This document shows, in pieces, positions 10,867 to 23,645 of a DNA stretch of 64,000 nucleotides. Origin of the DNA: Alviniconcha marisindica (Eukaryota; Mollusca; Gastropoda; Provannidae); the NCBI GenBank assembly GCA_018857735.1, contig JABMCL010000154.1, positions 732,501 to 796,500 on the forward strand, given 5' to 3'. A program made the translations under genes and the position numbers. Each line of letters begins with the position of its first letter. Position 1 is the stretch's first letter. The notes below the pieces were generated by a model that was given only the letters and a program-made list of their open reading frames with translations, did not search any database and was not told the DNA's origin.

Positions 10867-11391
10867 TCCTATAGTATAGAAATGACCGCTATTAATGTAT
10901 TATTAATTGATGTCTTCTACAGTTCTAGTTCTACAGATCTTCTGTGTACCCGTGTGAGAAATGCAGTATTAATTATTTTTACAATTATATGAGGTTTTGT
11001 GTATACGTTTTTGTTGATGTTGTAAAAGTGCGGTGTGCTTGTTAAAATGACCACTTATTATAATTAATGTCATGACTTATGTTTCATTGAGAGATTCCAC
11101 TACTAAATCACGAGTTATCATCATTTAAAATTGAAAACATGTCTGGGTGATTATTAAGTTTTACCCACAGTGTCATCTGGGTGATTATTAAGTTGTATCC
11201 ACAATGTCCAGTTGGTATGTTGTACATATTACTCTGTACAGCACAGTTAGACCTCTGTCACTTTGACACTTGTTAGCCAGTCTCTGTGCTGTACTTCCTG
11301 TATCTGGGCTTGATTTTAATGGAGCCACTAGCACTTTCTTTCAACACTTAAGTGTGTGTGTGTATGTGTGTGTCCATATGTGAGTGACTCA

Positions 11392-11437
<46 letters not shown>

Positions 11438-11443
11438 CTGTGC

Positions 11444-11489
<46 letters not shown>

Positions 11490-11550
11490 ATGTATGTGTG
11501 TGAGTGAGTGACTGTGTGTCTGTGAGTGAGTGACTGTGTGTGCGTGTATG

Positions 11551-11628
<78 letters not shown>

Positions 11629-11695
11629 ATGACTGAGTGTGTGCATGTTTTTGTTACTATGTGGATGGGTGTGCATGTGTTTCTGTTACTCTGTG

Positions 11696-11727
<32 letters not shown>

Positions 11728-13681
11728 GTTGTAGAGAGAGAGAGAGAGAGAGTTTGTGTGTGTATGTGTGTGTGTGTGAGTGTGAACTCTGTGTCTTACA
11801 AGTTACATGTATGTTTATATATATGTTTCATTTTCAGTGTGTTTTGCTATACATGTACTTTACAATAGCTTGGCTGCCTTTCCTCAGCAGGGCGTTATAC
11901 ATTAGGTTTAGCCCAGCAGACAGGGCAACAGTGAGTAGTTGACAGTATTCATGCTATCATCTGTTAGTGTGACTCACTTACTGATAACCCTTTCACTGCC
12001 ATGTCAGTTGAAAACGACCACTAAAATGTGAAATTTGAAATCAGTAGACTATTTTTGTTTTTGTTTTTTGCATTGGTATGTAAATGGATTTTCATAAGAT
12101 GCATAATATTCAAATTAGATTTGTTACAGGACCAGAATATAATATATTGTTTGCAGGCGCATGCTTGCACTTTTTAACCCGGAAATGTTACGGGCTAGGG
12201 CAGTGAAGGGGTTAATAGTGTTATCTTCCTTCCATTGATGACATTTGATCAGTAGTATTTTTCCTCCTCCCCTGCCCCCGCCAAAATAGAAATGCAGTGT
12301 TTTGTGTGTGTGTGTGTGTGCAGGCCATGCCATCAAATCACCAGGCACTGAAGCTGAACACAGGAAAGGAAAGGGATGGAATCCTCCAAGGGAGCTAACT
12401 GCCAAGCAGAGACTTAGGCACCAGAAACAACGTGTACTGGGCAGAAGCTTGAATTTGCAGTGCATCAGTTGCAAGCATAGGATAATCATCAGTGAGTGTC
12501 TGATATGCACTGGTGGGTCTCTGAAAGCAGTCAAAAGGCACATCAAAACGGTTGACACATCCGTCAAAGCTGTCAACAGGTCTGTCAGAACTGTCGACAG
12601 GCCTCTCAGAACTGTAAACAGGTCTGTCAGAACTGTCAGCGGACCTGTCAAAACTGTCAACAAGCCTGTCAGAACTGTCAAAGGACCTGTCAAAACTGTC
12701 AACAAGCCTGTTGGAACTGTCAGCAGGCCTGTCAGAACTGTCAACAAGCCTGTCGGAACTGTCAACAGGCCTATCAGAACTGTCAACAAGCCTGTCAAAA
12801 CTGTTAACAGGCCTGTCAGAACTGTCAACAAGCCTGTCGGAACTGTCAACAAACCTGTCAGAACTGTCAACAAGTCGGTCAGAACTGTCAACAAGTCTGT
12901 CAGAGCTGTTAACAGACCTGTGAAAACAGTCAAGAAGGTGGTTGAAGCTGGGAACAGACCGGCCAACAGTGTCTACCAACGTGTGAAGAGGTCTGTGAAA
13001 CTTGTGAAACAGTCAGTGAAAACTGTGAACAAGACTACCAAAAGCGGGAACAAGCCCACTGCGAATGATTCGTCGTCCGCGGCAAAGAAAACAAAGCCTG
13101 CTGGTCGGCTGGCGAACTGCAGTCAGCTGACCAGCAAGTGCAGAAAAGCCTTTGGACGGAAGAGTCTGCACAAAAACGTACCCGAGGCTGATGCTAAGAA
13201 ACAGTCTAGTTCCAGGCCCCAAAAAGAGAAACACCCCCTGCAACCCCAAAAGAACACGCTGCGCAAAAATCCCAAAGACAAACAGCACCTGAAAGAAAAA
13301 CTTGCGCGCAAAAACAGCAACTCGCTGAAGACAAATCTCGAGCCGTCCAGGCTGAAGGAAAAAACGTCGCAAAAACAGCAGTCTCAGCCGTGCGCAGGTT
13401 TGGTGGAAATGAGCATCTTGGAGCAACACCGGCATTTGTCGTCAGAGACTTCGGTGCTGAGCAGCAACCAGGCGTTCGTGTCCGCCAGAGACATGTTCTC
13501 TCAGCTGTGCCGGCTGGAGGAGCGCTCCAAGGGGTGCGACGCCAGGACGCTGGAGGCCATCATGCCGGACAAGCAGGTCGTGGGGGGCAACGGGTTCACA
13601 AAGGCCGTGTCCGTCTATTCCTCGTCCTTGCCCAGCTCCCATGTCGGGGGCATCTGGAAAAGCATCTTCTCTGGGAGATGA
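8880..13681 (+). CDS. Unrecognised basic protein with 20 heptapeptide repeats
   Basis: Exons 8880-8935, 9421-10262 and 12324-13681 join in phase (2, then 1) to a 751-residue frame ending TGA. The start at 8880 (A at -3) is chosen because only this ATG puts exon 1 in frame with the long ORF. The N-terminus SPYLIQLFEAECR looks helical. Two similar motifs, LRKPPWLRNR and LRKPEWLRSKL, lie about 115 residues apart. At the start of the last exon CISC and CLIC form C-x2-C-x8-C-x2-C, a possible zinc knuckle. Then come 20 consecutive heptads of type TVNKPVR (12527-12946), then a Lys/Gln/Ser-rich region, then a less biased C-terminus with SARDMFSQLCRLEER and a final GGIWKSIFSGR. I do not recognise a family. 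Strong basicity would suit binding to nucleic acid or microtubules; that is speculation. Confidence 0.72.
9421..10262 (+). CDS. Heptad-repeat gene, second coding exon
   Basis: Acceptor tttttctttacag, donor gtaata. Codes for Ser/Thr/Asn-rich sequence with the two KPxWLR motifs, an acidic Gly/Asp patch and a basic PEAKRRKL stretch near its end that could be a nuclear localisation signal. Confidence 0.7.
10425..10533 (+). pseudogene. 3' end of a non-LTR reverse transcriptase
   Basis: One frame reads QWNLLPSVFN, then HAFRTALKTCLYRQYHK and a TGA, a variant of the RT C-terminal motif at 7200-7302. It lies in the second intron of the heptad-repeat gene. The following (TA)n-linked segments at about 10730-10785 and 10985-11040 repeat each other and may be its 3' tail. 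Confidence 0.6.
10678..10865. repeat. (TA)n microsatellites
   Basis: Two long TA runs, about 10678-10721 and 10804-10864, in the second intron. Confidence 0.95.
11345..11790. repeat. (GT)n and (GA)n microsatellite cluster
   Basis: Several GT runs with two AG runs (about 11584-11630 and 11733-11752). Intronic; reading frames across it are repeat by-products. Confidence 0.9.
11984..12215. mobile_element. piggyBac-type MITE, copy 2
   Basis: Ends AACCCTTTCACTGCC and GGCAGTGAAGGGGTTAA. The right TTAA is intact and the left one reads ATAA. Length 232 bp. The interior resembles the copy at 59965-60205 (GTTACAGGACCA, GTTTGCAGGC near the right end). It ends about 110 bp before the last exon. Confidence 0.75.
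12324..13681 (+). CDS. Heptad-repeat gene, last coding exon
   Basis: The acceptor is a (TG)n tract ending gtgtgcag. Begins HAIKSPGTEAE, then the double CxxC, then 20 heptads and the Lys-rich C-terminal half. TGA at 13679-13681. Over the heptads the opposite strand is also open for 280 codons, because a 21-bp unit without stops stays open in every frame it is free in. Confidence 0.75.
12527..12946 (+). repeat. 21-bp coding minisatellite (20 heptapeptides)
   Basis: Exactly 420 bp, 20 units of consensus ACTGTCAACAAGCCTGTCAG plus one base. Codons give T-V-N-K/R-P/S-V-R/K/G. Outer units are more diverged (AVKRHIK first, TVKKVVE last), as expected for an array growing from the inside. Confidence 0.95.
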
Positions 13682-13709
13682 TGTGGATTGTGAATTTGAG
13701 AATGTCTGG

Positions 13710-14200
13710 ATAATTTTTTTTTTTTTTTTTTTTTTTTTTGGGGGGTGGGGGGGGGGGTTGGGAGGGGAATGCACAGAGAGAAAGAATTGGCAGTGGGACT
13801 AGAGAAACAGAAATGGGGGGGGGAGGGGGGCACACACAGAGAGGACAGTGGAGAGAGAATTGGCAATAGGACTAAGACAGAAGGTAGGGGAGAGGACATT
13901 GGGGAGAGAAAAATTGGCAGTGGGATTAGACAGATGGAATAAGGGGGGGGGGGGGGTGCATGGAGAGAGAGAGAGGACATTAGAGAAAGAACTGGCAGTA
14001 GGACTAGAGATGGTGGGGGGCAGCAGCACACAGACAGGACATTGGAGAGAGTTGGCAGTAAGACTTGGGGTGGGTGGGGGGGGGGGGGGGGGCACTGGAA
14101 GAATTGGCAGTAGGACTAGAGAAACAGAATGGGGAGGGGGTGGGGGCCACAGAGAGAGAGAACTGGCAGTAGCACTAGAGACGGAAGACAGAACTGGTGG
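13710..14200. repeat. G-rich minisatellite in the 3' flank
   Basis: After (T)24 and G runs at 13711-13760, about seven degenerate units contain TTGGCAGTAGGACTAGAGA, then a G8-G18 run, then CACAGAGAGAGGACATTGG. The many long G runs on the coding strand could form G-quadruplexes in DNA or in a 3' UTR. Confidence 0.8.
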
Positions 14201-14230
14201 TAGAAAAGTGAGAAACGTGATGTGTAACAC

Positions 14231-15340
14231 TTTAACAGCCTGTACGTAGAACTAAAAGAGTGCATTTGTTTTATTTATTTTTTATCACTAGTCTCTGCTC
14301 TGGAACAGACTGGCTGTACTTCATGTTTTTAGTACATGCTGGGTTATTTTAGTGTTTCAATTATCCACTGAAGTCTCACAGTGACCGGGACTGTAAGCTC
14401 TTTAAGTTTAATGTATGTGTATGTGATATTTGGGGCATTATAATTTATATGTATACATGCAGAAGCCCTCGGTTTATATGTAATGAAGTAATACACTTAC
14501 ATATATATATATATAATACATATTATTTTTGTGTGTGCAGTATATCAGACCTGTTTATTTGTATTATTTGCGTGTATTTTACGCACCAAAATCTGGAGCA
14601 TATAATATATATATATGAAAATATAAAAATTATGAGAGAAAAAAAACAGAATGGTCAGAAATATTTCTAGACATACTTTGTGGTTCGTTTGTCTTTCAGT
14701 CCAGAATATGCCCAGTTCTGTGGGTTTTTTGTGGCACATGCCTAAGTCTTGTGACCACTCACTGCCATAGTTTTGCTTTCTGTGTTGCGCTTTCTGTAGC
14801 CTCAGCACTGAATTCAGGCAATTCTAAGCGAGGCTTGTATTTCCACTGCAAAGTACAAGCATTCACCGTTTTTTGGGAAGCCATGTTGAATTTTTTTTCC
14901 CCAAGAACAAAATGAAACAGAAAAACTGATGGAGAAAGTGCCAAAGCGGTGAGGGAACAGGTGTCCCTGTGGAGATACAAATCTGAGCCCAGAATAGTGG
15001 AGTCTTCCATTTCTGAATCTTCTGCATACTAATATACCGGTTTTGCTGCTGAGACTTTTCTCTCTGTATCAGTGCATGCATAATGTGGTGTGCGTAAAAA
15101 ACTGTTGCAATGCATACAATGATACTCTGAGCAGAATTAGTTTTATACATTGCAGAGCAGGCCATGGCACACCAAATACTGCCCCTTGTCTGGAACTAAA
15201 AAATGAAATTTATACTCTAACTTTCTAAAAATTCATTTTTTTAAAGTGTACTTATTTGTAGTTGAGAGTAAGCAGGTCTGATATATATATATGCTCTCCT
15301 TTTTTCCCCCATGCATACCTTTCTCTTTGACATGCACTCT

Positions 15341-15384
<44 letters not shown>

Positions 15385-17270
15385 TACACACACACATTTC
15401 CAACAAACAGGCCAACCCTTGTACTATACATACAGCAGTTTATTTTCCTGTTTTCTAGGATTTCAATGCAGTTGAAGCAACAGAACACTAAACATCCATC
15501 GCTCCCTAAAGTGAACAGTCAGTTATGTACAAGAATAGGTTGAAAGCCTTGAAACAATCGGGGTCAGATTCCATGCGCCGAATGGTTTTTTTCTTGAAAG
15601 AGAGAGAGAACACGAAGGCCAAGGAATAGATGGATGAAACTGACCAAAGCAGCGAATAATGAAGAGCACGATATAAAAAGAACATTATTCTAAAGACTCA
15701 GCACTGATTTAACCAAATCAAAATGAAATGCATCAGGCACGCGATACACTGCATGGATCATGAAGCAGGCATGACAATGGGGTGATGGGAAGTGCCTTTT
15801 AATTAAGGCAGTATCTGCGACACTGATGAGCGATGACACTGACCGTCTTGGTGTGCAATGCATGGATAAGACAGGGTGGAAGAACAGATGCAAGAGTGAA
15901 CACTTGAAAACTTCCACGCTGTTAGCAGACATTCATCTTTAGAACACAGAAACACAAATAATATGAAAACCACACAAAACTGTGGACAAGTAAATCATGT
16001 TTTTGAAATAATTGCGTATACAGGTGAACCCCAGTACCACGAGAGCCGTTTTTCATGCCTTTACCCAGTTTCTCTCTCTCTCTCTGTGCGTGTGTGTGTA
16101 TGTGTTTGGGGAGGGGGGGCTGAGCTGTAACACAATGCTAACAGTTACATGTGATGACTGCATTTTTGTTCTTCATCTTTAATCTTGGATGTTTTCCAGA
16201 GCCACAATGAGATTTTGAGTATGCAATCATTTTCCTAATCTGCCCCCGTCATTTGGGATGATTTGCATAATAATATATAATAATAAAAAACTGCATTTCT
16301 GTACTTCAAGTAACTGGGGTGACAGTTGATCCTTTCATACCCTGCACCCCCACCCCCAACCCCCTCCAGCCCCAAATTGAACTGTTGAATTCTTTACACG
16401 ACAAATGTTTGCTGATACTTGTGATCATTTTGCTTCCGCTCTTTCATGAAAATCTCCTTACCTCTCCTGAGAATGCAATAAAATTCGGATTACTCAGCTG
16501 TGAAAAGCCTTGCTTGGGTTTCATTAAAACACCCCACCACCCCCACCCACATGATTTGAAGACATGGTACACAGTTTGAACATGCAGAATGTGAACCTGG
16601 AAGATGATTATACTGGGGTTCACCGGTGTAGTTCAGTTAAAACAAGACTGTTCATGGGATCCAACACTTTTGTAATACTGTTATGGTGGTTCCTCCCACC
16701 TCAGCCGCATGAACGAGAGGGGGGGGGAGGGGGGGGTTGCTCACAAAAATGACAAGGAATATTCTCTTTTCTCAGATTTGTGAACCAAATTCCCCCCACT
16801 CATATCTATCACTGCTTTTGTACTCTGCAAAACAAGACAGAGAAATAACACAGAACGGGTTCTTGTAACACATTTTGGCTTTAAATTTAACCTCTCTAGT
16901 TTTCTGTTGAGGAACGAGAGAGAGAGAGACACACACATATAGGCAGGGGGGTACAAATACAGAAACCAAATGAGAGCTATACCTGTGAACTTTTTTATTC
17001 ACTGATCTAGAAACCTAACTTATAGTATACCTTTAGTTCAATAGTATTTTCAATTCAGCTGCTCCTGCCTCACTAACTGATACACGCTAGCACTGTAATG
17101 AAGTTGTCGCGGTTTTCAGAATTTTAATTTTTTATTCTAAGGTAATGCCCGATTAGTGTCACAATGTACAAATTATTCTTCACCTGAGGTCACTGACTGA
17201 CTGCGTACTCTACGTCTGCCTTACACAATGATTGTCATGAAACTGCATGGGTGTGACACATGCCTGATTA
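14231..17270. other. Non-coding stretch
   Basis: A/T-rich, no supported exon on either strand. It holds short (TA)n at 14500 and 15280, (CA)n at 15340-15382, and C/G-rich homopolymers near 16100 and 16720. AATAAA at 16282-16287 on the plus strand is the kind of site a long 3' UTR of the upstream gene could use, but this cannot be tied to it. Confidence 0.5.
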
Positions 17271-17287
17271 CCTGGGATTTGTGTTGC

Positions 17288-17410
17288 AATGACATCACTG
17301 TGGTGTTTGTACTGTAATGACATCATTGTGGTATTTGTACTGTAATGACATCACTGTGGTATTTGCATTGTAATGATGTCACTGTGGTATTTGTATTGTA
17401 ATGGCATCGC
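17288..17410. repeat. 28-bp tandem repeat
   Basis: About four to five copies of a unit with AATGACATCACTGTGGTATT; starts at 17288 and 17316 give 28 bp. Confidence 0.85.
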
Positions 17411-20400
17411 CCAGGATGACCACTTACAGACTTCACAGTCAGTTAAGTCAAACACAGGCTGAACACAAAAACCATATTCGGCAGTTCTGATTTGTAACAG
17501 ACAGTACACAGACCAGAACATCAACACCAATTCCGAAAACGACATCTACTGGCAGCTGTACTTGTGTAATGCAATGAACAACAAACACTTAGGATCATTC
17601 ACATGAGAAAGAACAGTAAGTGTCTGACAAATGGGGACAACATTTGCAGTTGATGATATGGAAATGATAGCAGGCCTTAGAAGATACAAGACATGAAAGG
17701 GGAATGGTAGCATGTACATCATACACACAAACCCAAGTGAAGACCACACACACACACACACGCACACACCTCCAAATTCACTTCAGAAAGAGCAGCAAAT
17801 GTCAGAAATGGTGAAAGATTTGCATAATATATACACAGACATGTATATAGTTTGCATATGATCCCACAGACATGGATTCACCTGAACATACATATATATG
17901 TGTGTAAAAAGGAAAACGTAGGTACAGCACAATACAAACATTCCTGTTTGTGATAACAGAAACAGCATAAAGGTCATTGCAGACGCATCCTTAAGAATAA
18001 GAGCTCAATTTAATGTAAGTTTTTAAAACGGCTGCTGTTGTAATATAACTCCCTCGATAAAACTGGCTAAAACTATACAGATAGCAACAGTGCTTGAAAA
18101 TATTTTTGTGAGCTTCAAGAACAATAACACTAATGTGAATGATTGAAACTAAATAAGTTTGAGTTAGTCAGTTTAATTAATATGTTTAGAACAAGGGGTT
18201 GTCATCATCTCCAGAAGAAGTGCATTTCACAGGGAGGTGATGTTGCACCATTGCCTCACATGCAACTACATGTGCTGGCAGACTACAACAAGCATGAGCA
18301 ACATCAATGGGAGCATTTCATTCAAAACATGACGATCAACAGTAGATCCAAAGGAGATGACTGATTACATTTTTACACATGATAGGTGAGAACTGTACAG
18401 TCTGATGGAAAAATAATCTTAACTTCACAGTCTGATGGAGAGATTACCGTAACCTCAGAAATGAAAGTCCTGAAGCAAGCTAGTATAAACTCCCGGAAGA
18501 TGAAAAACAGCAGCCTCAGAATAGCAGCGTTGACATCAGATGAGAAAACGGGACCCATTTTGCGCAAAAGAGGACCTAATTTGCTGGGTCTGGTAATTCT
18601 ACGGACCTGTTGGGTGAAGAATGACCACGCATTCTCTTACAAACTCTCCCTTATTTAAATGTCAGCAACTTCAGACTCAGCAGCATTTTGGATCTAGGGG
18701 AGGGAGTGGAGGAGGGCGACTGTGATGAAAGCAACGCCTTCAGCTGCAGACTGTGGATGTGATTCAATCTAAAGACAATTCCTTCATGACGCAATGTTAC
18801 GAGAGACTGCAGTGTGGAAACAGCACCCGTGCCATGAAACTGGAGTTGACAAACGTGTAGATAAGTATACAGTTTTGTTGCTGTTTCCGATCTATGTTCA
18901 TCCCTACCTGAAAATTTGTAAAGTGCTGGCTGGTAGCGTGGTATGGAATAAATGTTCAAGCAGTACCCAACAGGATCCATGTAAAAAAAAAAATGCCTGT
19001 ACAAGCGACGTGCTTCTGGCGGCTGTTTGAAAAGTGGACAGCTGTTTTTATATCCCATGTGAGAATTTTTTTTTTAAACATGACAACCCCCCCCCCCCCC
19101 CCCCCTCTGTCCACTTTGTTTTTCACCCTGCTTGTTTATGTTTTCAGTAGGATTAAAATATTTCCTTCAGTTAAAAAAGGGGCAGAGGAGTAGTTACTGT
19201 TTCGTGTGATTTACCCACTTTTAATAATAATATGCAGAGTGATGAATGATGCATTGCAAGTTTGTTCGCCGAGTTTTGCCCCCGGTCTATCACCACCAAC
19301 GTCTTGTGCTACTGAGATTGACTGACTGATTGTTGTTGTTTTACGCCCACCAATCACCTGGGTCACATCATCATGAACTGATACTGGGACATGACGGCAA
19401 ATACAAAGACAAATTTACAAGGCAATGGTAAGGTGGCTGCCACGTGCATTACAGTTTACATGGAAAACATCCACAACGATTTACACACACAGACCAGATT
19501 AATATTCCATGACGGACAGGTCACTGTCTTTTACCATAGAGAAAATGACACCGATGTGCAATGAGCTACGAAAAACAATCACCACATGGATGAGAGTGAC
19601 AGGAAATCTTACCTTTACAGGCATGGAAAGTTCCAAATACTAACTGCTCAACACTAAAACAGCTCAACTCAAGCCAAACTCAAACCAGAACATCATTCAA
19701 TTAAATTCAACTCCGTAACGTCATACAAGGAAAAACTGCTTTGATCTTTCCAGCAAAAAAAAATAGGTGAGAAAGAACATCCAACCTTTTTCTGCTGGAG
19801 AGAGAGAACAGGACTATGTTTAAGCTGGGGGTAAACAAAACTCGCCTACAGGTAACCAACAGAAGGGCAGGAAAAAAAATCTACGCTAATCGGAAGCACC
19901 CGATGAAATTCTCAAACAGCACAATACCGTGGAAAATAAACACACAATGAATGGTCCAATCAAAAATGCGCCACCTCTTCACAGAGTCATCAGGTGATGA
20001 GCCAGGAAGGGGTGTCACCGAAATGTGGAAATGACCCACACGAAACGCTCGCGGCTGCCACAGAAACCTTAACCATCCGCTGAGGGAGAAACATTACGCT
20101 TAAACCAGGCGGGGGTCAAGGCTTCTAGGCCGCTACGAGTTTGTAGTTTATTCACGGAGCTGCTAGAGGAATAAGGTTCTCATGTGCCTGTCCTTCCTAA
20201 GGCTTTAGGCCTATGTCTGTACCCTAAATGTGGCACTCTTCAACCACTGTTCTGGCTAGTTTCAGGTTAAACTGTCGAGCTAGTCTCTCTCATCCGCTTG
20301 AGATGTTGCCCAACTCGTCATTCCACAAGCAACCACAGTGTTTCACCACTATTGCTGGGTTTGACGGTTTACAGTTTCACTGTAAACACAGCTGAACAAT

Positions 20401-23130
20401 TGGATTTTTTAATGTAACTGACGGAATATCCTTGAGGGCAAAGGATAATGACAATAAAACAGTATGGTCCAACAGAAAATAAAAATGAATTTTTTTTTTT
20501 GGTTGTACCACAAAGACAGTGTGATTGTGAAAAAAAGAAAAAAGAAAAGAAAATGAACTGTTTTAAAAAATGCCACTAAAAATAAAAGGCAAGAAAAGTG
20601 ACGTACACAAATCAGTTAGGTGTGGTTATTTTTGTGCTAGACAAAATTTACCAGAAAAGTGGGGACTCCACCAAATGTACAGCCAATTTCACAGGTCCAA
20701 AAAAACGAAGAAAGTTCTTTTCAATGATGTTGCCTCTAACATTCTGAGTTAGTTTAGAATGGAATTTGGGATTATTTGTGAAACAAGGTTGCATCAAATT
20801 TAAAATCCAGTTTTCACAAGACTGTTCCCTATGTAATTTATCTGCTGCTCTTCTTTGATTCACTTGTTATTAACCGGTGAATTAAGTACCCTGTAAACTG
20901 AGATTCTGAATCAAAACACTGAGGTGAAGAGCAAAACTAAAATGTACGACATAAGAAACAAACATGTGGATGAAATCAGAATAATGTGATCTCTTCATAA
21001 TACACCCTGTAAAAACTCAAATGTTAAGTATGATGGATCTACAAGAAATGATACTGCACGTGAAATTCTGTTGATGTCCCTGTCAAACTTGATCAACAAA
21101 AGATCACATTACCAGTCTCCTTACTGCCATAAGTTGTGTGAATAAAGGTACCAAATACAAATCTATACAAGAAGAAGAATCTTTTATTTTGTGCTATTAA
21201 AGAAAATTTGCTGGAAAATATTTCTGTGCATGTCCTATTGGCTTCAAACACAAATAAAACATCTTCCTGAGGAACTAACTTAAAAATACAAACATTACGT
21301 TAGCATGCCGTGCGGCTCTCGATGAAATGTAATGTTACAACCAATGACACTAAATCTTGACATTCTCTTCCATTTGTGATCTCAACAATGTTAGGAAAAG
21401 AACAGGTTGTGTGAGCACTAAAATGACAGGACATTTTGACATTTTAAAAACATAATCCACTAAAAGAGTATGTAGATTCTCAAGACTTACAGGTTTCCCT
21501 TTCAGAAAAAGAACCTGTTCTGTTAGTGTTACAAATAAAAATCATTTGGTCTTGTTACACAGAGTTCATGTATCGATGCAAACTATACCATGACAAGTGA
21601 TTATATCAGTGTTGGCAAAATGGTTGTGATTCTTCTTCTTTCAACAAAGTTTGTTATAACACTCACAAAGAAATCTATTTTCATGTCTTTATGGTGCTCT
21701 TTAGGATGATGTTTAACAAAGTCAGCTGCTAAAACTGAAAATATGATCTAAACCGTGTACTTAGTAAAACATATTTATGTCTGTACATTTTTGGTTAGAC
21801 AAAATGGGAAATCAAACTGTTAAAAACTAGTATTGCACAAATGAGCATTATAATACAAAATGTTCATCTTGGAACAAAAGTACACACAAAATTAAACTCA
21901 AATTCCTTCCAAAAATAACAACAACAAAAAAGCAGAACATATTTTTGCGTGTGGGAGGAGCAGAACACAGATGATGCCGGTGGTGCGAACCAAGTCTGTG
22001 CGCAGAATTGACATTGTCAATGTACAAATATATATATATACAGTTGCATCCAAATATACAATCAAGATCACATGGCAGACTTGGTTGCTTCAGCAGAAGG
22101 ATTTTTTTTTAGAGTCAGAAACATTTCCAACAACAATTTGTTTTGTTTTTAAATCTGAAACAAACTGACTGCTAGCATTCTGGAACAGGCTCCAAACATA
22201 CAAGAGGTTAATAAAAAATAATTTAAAAAATAAAATGCTGGTTTTAATAGGACAACACAAAAGGTACACATTTTCATGACAACCCCATTTTTCAAAGCAA
22301 CGACCAGACAAGTAAACAATGATGAATGAAAACTGTCTATTTGTCCCAAATCAATTGACAGTGCTGGCATGTCTGGAACTGCCAAAGAAACTGAAAGTGG
22401 AAGCGTTGAAGCACCAGCAACTGAAACAGGATAAGCAGACATTTTTCATTTATCATCTTTTACCTATCGGGTTGTTGCTTTGAAAAAGGGGGGTTGCCAT
22501 GAAAATGTGTGTGTTGCTTTGAGAAAGGGGGTCACCCCAAATATTTGCGCACGTTTTGGGCTTCACTATTAAAATTGGTGTTCCTTTTTACCCTCACAAG
22601 ACTTTGCCTGAATACAAGAAATTTTCAATACAAGAAACAGGTTTTCCCAGCAGACAAGAATCCTCACCTTTGCAAGAATTTGCCTGACTCTTCTTTTTTC
22701 TTTCTTTTTTTCACATTAAGCTCACTGACAGTCTTACTCTAAGCCGGAGCCAAGTATTTTAATTTTTCATGAATCTGACTGTGGTTTGGATGAAATTATG
22801 GCCCTAAACAGTTAACAAGAATTTACAAGAAAGTTCTTCCTGTGTTGATCCAAAGTAAGTAAGTAAATTAATGTTGATCCACAGACGCAAGACTTATACA
22901 CTGGTTCCTGAAGAAGGTGAGCGTCCCTCGTTGCCAAGAAAGGTCATTTGCATATCACATGACTGCATCATATGTCTTCCACTCCTCCCACAAGGCCTTC
23001 TATGGGCATGAAACCGTTGCAAAGGTTTGGGCAGGGGCACGGGTCAAACAACCCACCATGTGGGGTTCCCACACACCAGCTTCAGATTTAAAGGGCCCAC
23101 TTGGCCAAGGACAGGTGGGGTGGGAAACTG
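17411..23130. other. Non-coding stretch
   Basis: No supported exon. A segment around 19250-20340 is richer in G/C than its surroundings and contains TTGTTTTACGCCCACC, the inverse of the GGCGTAAAACACC core seen near 3890, suggesting an old dispersed transposable element. Poly(C) of about 20 at 19087. The rest is A/T-rich and unremarkable. Confidence 0.5.
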
Positions 23131-23134
23131 CCGA

Positions 23135-23645
23135 GTCCAACAGACAACATCGTCAGTTGCTGAGCCCAACAGACAACGTCGTCAGTTGCTGAGCCCAACA
23201 AACCACATCGTGAACTGCTGAGCCCAACAGACAACGTCGTCAGTTGCTGAGCCCAACAGACCACGTCGTCAGTTTCTGAGCCCTACAGACCACATCGCGA
23301 ACTGCTGAGCCCAACAGACCATGTCGTCAGTCGCTGAGCTCAACAGACACCGATGTCAGTTGCTGAGCCCAACAAACCACATCGCGAACTGCTGAGTCCA
23401 ACAGACCATGTCATCTGTTGCTGAGCCCAACACACCACATCGTCAGTTGCTGAGCCCAACAGACCACATAGTCAACTGATGAGCACAACAGACCACATTG
23501 TCAACTGATGTGCCCAACAGACCACGTTGTCAACTGCTAAGCCCAACAGACCACACTGTCAACTGCTGTGCCCAACAGACCAACTGCTGTGCCCAACAGA
23601 CCACATCATCAACTGCTGTGCCCAACAGACCATGTCATCAATTTC
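23135..23645. repeat. 29-bp minisatellite
   Basis: About 17 units around TGAGCCCAACAGACCACATC with GTCAGTTGC; adjacent starts at 23161 and 23190 give 29 bp. Right-hand units change CTGAG to CTGTG. Short ORFs here are by-products. Confidence 0.9.

Noticed and set aside
12124..12966. 280-codon minus-strand ORF with LLTVLTGLLTVLTD repeats, looking like a hydrophobic protein
   Set aside because: It is the antisense of the 21-bp coding minisatellite; the plus-strand frame has splice-site and flanking coding support.
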